From NCBI RefSeq assembly GCF_000831385.1, contig NZ_AP014548.1:930001-994000 (forward strand): a stretch of 64,000 bases of DNA. The letters run 5' to 3'. The notes beneath the pieces were generated by a model that saw nothing but the letters and a program-made list of their open reading frames with translations, made no database searches and was not told where the DNA came from. Position 1 is the stretch's first letter. The number at the start of each line of letters is the position of its first letter. Below are positions 59,628 through 64,000 of this stretch, in pieces. The translations under genes and the position numbers were made by a program. The stretch comes from Nonlabens marinus S1-08 (lineage in GTDB: Bacteria > Bacteroidota > Bacteroidia > Flavobacteriales > Flavobacteriaceae).

Positions 59628-61817
59628 ATGAAACATTTTTCTGTCGCTGTACTAGCCGTTGCATTAACACTATCGAGCACGGTATCAGCACAAAACAAAC
59701 AACCACAAGACACCACCAAAACAGAACAACTGGGTGAAGTACTTGTAAAAGCCGTAAGGGTAGATGCTAAATCACCCATTACCCACAGCAATGTGTCCAA
59801 GGAAGAACTTGCCAAACGTAACCTGGGGCAAGACATTCCTATGTTGCTCAATTTTTTACCATCTGTAGTGACTACCAGTGATGCTGGTGCAGGAATTGGC
59901 TATACAGGCCTGAGGGTGCGCGGTGTAAGTTCGCAGTCTACTAATGTCACCATCAACGGTATTCCTTATTCTGACGCAGAATCCCTAGGAACCTTTTGGG
60001 TGAACCTGGGTGACTTTGCATCCTCCGTCGAGAGTTTGCAATTGCAACGTGGTGTGGGAACCAGTGTGAATGGTAGTGGCGCCTTTGGCGCGAGTATCAA
60101 TATATTGACTGATGTGGTCAATGAGGATGCCAGCGGAGAAATCTCCAATTCATTTGGAAGTTTCAATAGCCGAAAACACACGGTCAAATTCTCCACAGGA
60201 CTGATGAACGATCATTTTGAAATTGCAGGGCGCCTGTCTAATATTGCCTCTGACGGTTACATTGATCGCGCCTCAACTGATTTAAAATCCTACTTTTTAC
60301 AAGGATCCTATGTGGATGATAATACGTTGATCAAGGCCGTCACTTTTGGCGGTAGCGAGGTCACTTATCAGTCTTGGTTTGGTATAGATAAAGAAACCTT
60401 AGAAAACGACCGCACCTTCAATCCTGCTGGTCAATATGAAGATGAGAATGGTGTTACCAGATTTTATGACAATGAAGTGGATGATTATAAACAGGATCAC
60501 TATCAGTTGCACTGGAATCAGCGATATGATGGGAATTGGTCTACTAACATTGGTTTGAATTATACCTATGGACGTGGCTTCTTTGAACAGTATAGAGAAG
60601 ATGATGATTTTGACACCTACGGTTTTAACCCATTAGTAGTGAATGGTCAGCTCGTAAACTCTACTGACTTAGTGCGTCGCAGGTGGTTGGACAATGATTA
60701 TTATGTAATCAATGCAAATGCCAATTATAAGACTAATGAACTCGACCTGATTTTTGGAACATCGTATAGTCATTATGATGGAGACCATTTTGGCGAAGTG
60801 ATCTGGGCACGATTTGCCAGCCAGAGCAATATTAGAGATCGCTATTATGATGGAAATGGGAAGAAAGATGATTTTTCCGCTTTCGCGAAAGCTACTTTCA
60901 AACTTAATGATAGGGTGCAATTATATGGCGATCTTCAAGTGAGGAATGTGGATTATAGTACTTCAGGAATTAATTCTGATCTTTCGAATTTTGTGGTGGA
61001 CGAGAATTTTACCTTCTTCAATCCTAAAGCAGGTATCACCTATGAATTGAATGAGATAAACGACTTGTATTTCTCATATGCTAGAGCAAATCGCGAACCT
61101 AACAGGAACGATTTTGAAAGCGACCCAAACATCAATCCAGAACAATTGAATGATTTTGAATTGGGATGGAGACATAAGAAAGGTAATTTCAGCTTTAATG
61201 CAAACAGTTACTTGATGCTCTACGACGAGCAGCTGGTACTGAGTGGTGAGATCAATGATGTAGGAGCACCCTTAAGAACCAATAGTGGGCAAAGTTACCG
61301 CCTTGGTTTAGAGCTGGAAGCAGTAATCCCTGTAACGCCTCAACTCACCTTACAACCTAATCTTGCGTTGAGCAGCAATAAGAATACGGAAACTATCCGT
61401 TCATTTGATGGCGAGATCCAAAATCTGGGAAGTACGGAGATTGCGTTCTCGCCTAGTGTGGTAGGAGCAAATGCTATCGTTTTCCAGCCGGTAAAGAATT
61501 TTCAAGTTTCGTTGCTTAGTAAATTTGTTGGTGAGCAATTCATGAGCAATACGGAGGCGCCAGCTTCAAAATTGGATAGTTATTTCACTAACGACATCAA
61601 CTTGATTTATACCATAGAACCCAAGTCTATTTTTGAAACCATCACTTTTACTGGTCTAGTCAATAATATTTTTGATGAAAAGTATGTGTCTAATGGATAC
61701 TATTTCACATTTGATGATGATTTTAGTAATCCGGGAATTGTAAATACGGTGGAAGGCGCTGGTTTTTACCCACAGGCAGGAATTAATTTCTTAGCAGGAA
61801 TGACACTTAGTTTTTAG
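59628..61817 (+). CDS. TonB-dependent receptor, thiamine-regulated
   Basis: 729 residues. Signal peptide about 1-21 (TVSAQ), plug domain (about 45-160, VRGVSSQSTNVTINGIPYSDAESLG and NGSGAFGASINI), and a beta-barrel ending GINFLAGMTLSF. The TPP riboswitch upstream points to uptake of thiamine or a precursor. A palindrome copy encodes AFAKA (418-422) in a barrel strand. No transporter for the inner membrane is adjacent. The downstream hairpin ends the transcript. Confidence 0.92.
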   Translation: MKHFSVAVLAVALTLSSTVSAQNKQPQDTTKTEQLGEVLVKAVRVDAKSPITHSNVSKEELAKRNLGQDIPMLLNFLPSVVTTSDAGAGIGYTGLRVRGVSSQSTNVTINGIPYSDAESLGTFWVNLGDFASSVESLQLQRGVGTSVNGSGAFGASINILTDVVNEDASGEISNSFGSFNSRKHTVKFSTGLMNDHFEIAGRLSNIASDGYIDRASTDLKSYFLQGSYVDDNTLIKAVTFGGSEVTYQSWFGIDKETLENDRTFNPAGQYEDENGVTRFYDNEVDDYKQDHYQLHWNQRYDGNWSTNIGLNYTYGRGFFEQYREDDDFDTYGFNPLVVNGQLVNSTDLVRRRWLDNDYYVINANANYKTNELDLIFGTSYSHYDGDHFGEVIWARFASQSNIRDRYYDGNGKKDDFSAFAKATFKLNDRVQLYGDLQVRNVDYSTSGINSDLSNFVVDENFTFFNPKAGITYELNEINDLYFSYARANREPNRNDFESDPNINPEQLNDFELGWRHKKGNFSFNANSYLMLYDEQLVLSGEINDVGAPLRTNSGQSYRLGLELEAVIPVTPQLTLQPNLALSSNKNTETIRSFDGEIQNLGSTEIAFSPSVVGANAIVFQPVKNFQVSLLSKFVGEQFMSNTEAPASKLDSYFTNDINLIYTIEPKSIFETITFTGLVNNIFDEKYVSNGYYFTFDDDFSNPGIVNTVEGAGFYPQAGINFLAGMTLSF
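60879..60892. repeat. Dispersed palindrome core in thiamine receptor gene
   Basis: 14-bp core, AFAKA phase, inside a beta-barrel strand segment (SAFAKATFKLN). Confidence 0.9.
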
Positions 61818-61849
61818 AAATAATTGCAGAGTGTAATACTTTGAGTCAG

Positions 61850-61881
61850 AAAAAACCCGAAAGTTGACTTTCGGGTTTTTT
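61850..61881 (+). terminator. Bidirectional intrinsic terminator
   Basis: Stem AAAAAACCCGAAAG / CTTTCGGGTTTTTT with loop TTGA, between the convergent receptor and PRC-barrel genes. Confidence 0.92.
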
Positions 61882-61897
61882 GGATTTGAAGAAATTT

Positions 61898-62401
61898 TTA
61901 GCGTTTGAATTCTTCTCGCTCATAAAAGGTATCATCCTGCGGATAATCCGTTTTATTTTCTGAACGCACATAAGTATCTAAAATAATGACCTCATAATCT
62001 CTATCAATACGAGTACCTTTTTTCACTCTCTTAGTTCGTGAAAAAGTATCGTGATTTATTTTAGTCGTGGAGACAGTTTCATTGTCTAAGTCTAAGTGAG
62101 CCATTCCTATGGGAATAATCACGTGGTTTTCGCCATCTTTATTAATGAAATTGTGTACGCCGTCTTTAGCCCTTGAACTGTAAGGTTGATAATTATTATC
62201 AATAACGGATTTATCTAATTCTACATCTAGATATACCACACGCTCTGTATTTTTATTGACTAAGAGGTTATCCACCTTTCCAATATTTCTATTGTCATTG
62301 TCCATGACTTCCCAGCCACGAACATCCTTATCGTCGTCAGCGACTTTGTAATTACTTAATTCTTCTAAATAATATAAGTTCTTTTTATTATCTGTATTCA
62401 T
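61898..62401 (-). CDS. PRC-barrel domain protein
   Basis: 167 residues, no signal peptide. A PRC-barrel-type region (about 25-100: VRGWEVMDNDNRNIGKVDNLLVNK, RVVYLDVEL, HVIIPIGMAHLD) is followed by a charged C-terminus. Such proteins are often stress-induced and of unclear role. 14 bases behind the next upstream gene, so probably co-transcribed. Confidence 0.85.
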   Translation of the reverse strand: MNTDNKKNLYYLEELSNYKVADDDKDVRGWEVMDNDNRNIGKVDNLLVNKNTERVVYLDVELDKSVIDNNYQPYSSRAKDGVHNFINKDGENHVIIPIGMAHLDLDNETVSTTKINHDTFSRTKRVKKGTRIDRDYEVIILDTYVRSENKTDYPQDDTFYEREEFKR

Positions 62402-62415
62402 GATTAATGAGTTTT

Positions 62416-63036
62416 TTATTTCATTTTTAAAAGCAAAGATTCAGCTGCTTTAAAAAATGTATTAACGTCAGTTTTTTGATTCAAAGTTTTTTCACTTTTT
62501 ATAATGTCGGCGAGATTTTGCTCTACTGCTGACAGTTCATTAGTAAGATTCGGGAACTTTTCTTTTTGCAATGTGGAAAGTGCACGAGTGATAATACCAC
62601 CAGATTGTTTTATCAAATCTGCATGATTCACTTTATATGGATTTTCCATGATTTGTTTAGCACTCTCTCTAGCCTCTCTAAGATCAGCTGTAACTTCCAC
62701 ATCATGAACATCTGCTTTTGCTTGTACGGCATCAATGAGTAATAGTAGAGCCCCATTACTATATTCATGGTCAATGCTCATTTGGCCAGTATCACCTATA
62801 TAAGTAGAGTAGTTTTCCAATGCAGTTTCAAATTGGGAAATTGCTGCAGTATTTAGGTCATCACTTTGATCATCCATCCCATCACCTTCCATGACTTGTT
62901 CTGTTAGAACTTCATCGTCCATATCGTCTTCGTCATTTGCATATACAAAAAAGTAAATAATTGCTGCTAGGACTAGGATCGCTAGAAGTATCCAGGGCCA
63001 AACTGGTTTTTTCTTTTCAATTTTAATTTCTGCCAT
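62416..63036 (-). CDS. Membrane-anchored helical protein
   Basis: 206 residues. Short basic N-terminus, one membrane helix (about 13-32, WPWILLAILVLAAIIYFFVY), acidic linker rich in D and M, then helices (about 70-206) with regular heptad-like spacing. No family recognised. Its partnership with the PRC-barrel gene suggests an envelope stress pair. The ATG is preceded by A-rich sequence. Confidence 0.7.
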   Translation of the reverse strand: MAEIKIEKKKPVWPWILLAILVLAAIIYFFVYANDEDDMDDEVLTEQVMEGDGMDDQSDDLNTAAISQFETALENYSTYIGDTGQMSIDHEYSNGALLLLIDAVQAKADVHDVEVTADLREARESAKQIMENPYKVNHADLIKQSGGIITRALSTLQKEKFPNLTNELSAVEQNLADIIKSEKTLNQKTDVNTFFKAAESLLLKMK

Positions 63037-63338
63037 GATAATTCAGTTTTTAAGGTTAATAGTTGTGTTTAAGCTTTACTTGTCAATAAGTGAGTAGGTA
63101 ATTTAAGTAGGAATCTACTTTATTTATGGAGTTTAGCATTACAAAATTATTATAAAATTCAAATAAATGGTTGGTATACAAGGGTCTAAGGATACCCCCT
63201 GTTTTCAATAGCTATATAAAAAGCAGATTGCCCAATTATCAATGAAGATTCACCTCTATTATTCAAACCAATGAAATATCAGTTCATTTAACGAGTATAC
63301 TTTTGGAACAATTCAAACGAAGACTTAAGCATGAGATG
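63037..63338. other. AT-rich intergenic stretch
   Basis: 302 bases with no credible gene. A small hairpin AAGTAG-GAAT-CTACTT (63105-63120) lies about 70 bases before the membrane-anchored gene; nothing else is recognised. Confidence 0.5.
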
Positions 63339-63767
63339 CTAGTTAGACACAACGATAGTGCTCCCGCTACGATTGACTCGATAGGCTTTCATGCCATATT
63401 CTCCACTACCAGATTTAGGCTGGCCGAAGGTGATATCATAAGAATTTGAATCCTCTGGACAGGGACAAGTGGCAGTAAGGCCGCTTACTGTCATAGTGCT
63501 GCATGAATTAGGAGCATGATTGGGATCACTCAACTCAAAAGCGCTGTACTGATTATTACCCAGACTGTAAATTACAAAACCACGTATGCCTTGATTTCTA
63601 ACAATCACGCTATTTCCAGCAAAATTAAGGCTAGAATATTGTGGCAAATCAGTGTTCAAACTGGCTTGAAATGAGATGTCAATCAGGAAAGGATTGCCAC
63701 GGCGCCCGTCATCACTTTCACAAGAGAGCATTACTAGGGCAGCGAATAGAAACAAAATCTTTTTCAT
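63339..63767 (-). CDS. Small lipoprotein, Rieske-like without clear ligands
   Basis: 142 residues. Lipobox VMLSC (C16). Sequence such as GNSVIVRNQGIRGFVIYSLG, DPNHAPNSCSTM, TCPCPEDSNSYDI and GMKAYRVNRSGS follows the order of strands in Rieske-like domains, but the standard CxH and CxxH pairs are not clear, so a cluster is doubtful. Divergent from greA. Confidence 0.7.
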   Translation of the reverse strand: MKKILFLFAALVMLSCESDDGRRGNPFLIDISFQASLNTDLPQYSSLNFAGNSVIVRNQGIRGFVIYSLGNNQYSAFELSDPNHAPNSCSTMTVSGLTATCPCPEDSNSYDITFGQPKSGSGEYGMKAYRVNRSGSTIVVSN

Positions 63768-63815
63768 GGGAGTTCTCTAAGAGGTTAAAAGTATAACGAT
63801 ACTATTCATATTTCG

Positions 63816-63823
63816 TATATTTG
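63816..63823 (+). promoter_or_regulatory. Putative -7 box of greA
   Basis: TATATTTG fits TAnnTTTG. The leader would be about 130 bases and would include a palindrome copy. No -33 TTG at the usual distance. Confidence 0.4.
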
Positions 63824-63899
63824 CCCTATAAATCCCGCAGCAATGATGGGATTTTGTGTTTTGTAGAGACCTGTGTGTTTTACGGGTTGTGTTAATGAG

Positions 63900-63917
63900 T
63901 TCGCTTTCGCGAAAGCG
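63900..63917. repeat. Dispersed palindrome, right arm altered, upstream of greA
   Basis: Left arm TTCGC intact, right arm GCGTAA. 34 bases before the greA ATG. Confidence 0.92.
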
Positions 63918-63951
63918 TAAACTCCACACCATTATCTAAACCATTTGAATC

Positions 63952-64000
63952 ATGAGTAACGTATCCTATTATACTGAAGAAGGCTTAAAAAAGCTCAAAG
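63952..64000 (+). CDS. greA: Transcription elongation factor GreA, 5' part
   Basis: Only 16 codons are inside the window: MSNVSYYTEEGLKKLK. This matches the usual Bacteroidota GreA N-terminus, which begins the coiled-coil finger reaching into RNA polymerase to rescue backtracked complexes. The assignment rests on that short stretch alone. Confidence 0.8.
   Translation, partial: MSNVSYYTEEGLKKLK

Noticed and set aside
1968..63917. Palindrome as a normal transcription terminator
   Set aside because: No T-run follows, it occurs inside ten genes, upstream of start codons, and directly beside a complete terminator at 43225.
1968..63917. Palindrome as ends of insertion sequences or miniature transposons
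   Set aside because: Copies are single, without paired ends, direct target repeats or shared internal sequence; only the 53649 copy has an insert.
1..64000. CRISPR array
   Set aside because: The frequent repeat is dispersed at kilobase distances rather than at short regular intervals, and no cas genes exist.
1..64000. tRNA or rRNA genes
   Set aside because: No spacer reads as a cloverleaf or conserved rRNA segment on visual inspection; a covariance search was not possible.

Overview
The window reads as chromosomal DNA of a marine flavobacterium (Bacteroidota, Flavobacteriaceae; the style resembles Nonlabens or Dokdonia, an inference from memory rather than a search). Support: a complete Bat aerotolerance operon, SUF genes interleaved with DUF2480 and META-domain genes, DUF3078 and DUF5689 proteins, TonB-dependent receptors, many short lipoproteins, TAnnTTTG promoter boxes, and weak or absent Shine-Dalgarno sequences. 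No rRNA, tRNA, CRISPR array, transposase or phage gene was seen.

Layout. 1-4.5 kb: a cut-off gene, an erythromycin-esterase-like protein, hemB with an overlapping lipoprotein gene, and a short-chain dehydrogenase. 4.8-15.1 kb: moxR, a DUF58 gene, a two-membrane-segment BatD-like gene, batA, an AT-rich foreign-looking gene, then batB, batC, batD and batE. 15.2-18.7 kb: two SulP anion transporters in tandem. 18.7-22.7 kb: cvpA, hemC and hemA on the minus strand, with an AraC regulator divergent from hemA. 22.7-31.2 kb: an ABC ATPase, small membrane proteins, an HDAC-like deacetylase, hflX, an AsmA-like protein and two DUF3078 paralogues. 31.3-39.8 kb (minus strand): sufA, sufB, two lipoproteins (one a metallo-beta-lactamase fold), sufC, sufD, sufS, META lipoprotein, sufE, sufT, DUF2480. 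39.9-51.8 kb: thiL, an alpha/beta hydrolase, a nuclease-receptor-nuclease locus, yraN, an LD-carboxypeptidase and two paralogous lipoproteins. 52-57 kb: a CHRD-cupredoxin lipoprotein, metG, and a small insertion carrying a decayed second metG 3' end. 57-64 kb: pirin, a TPP riboswitch with a TonB receptor, a PRC-barrel gene pair, a Rieske-like lipoprotein and the start of greA.

The most striking feature is a perfect palindrome, TTCGCTTTCGCGAAAGCGAA, or its 14-18-bp core. It occurs 22 times, spaced 1.45-5.0 kb apart with no clusters, which is far more even than random placement. Twelve copies are intergenic (nine keep both full arms, one of these interrupted by a second palindrome) and ten lie in genes, where seven are read as AFAKA, two of them inside signal peptides. 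A second repeat family (cores like TTCGAGCGCAGTCGAGAAC) lies in the loose spacers of the bat operon and directly behind the TPP aptamer.

Functionally the window holds heme synthesis (hemA, hemB, hemC), Fe-S assembly (suf), thiamine use (thiL and a TPP-controlled receptor), envelope and stress functions (bat), and a possible extracellular nucleic-acid or phosphate scavenging locus.
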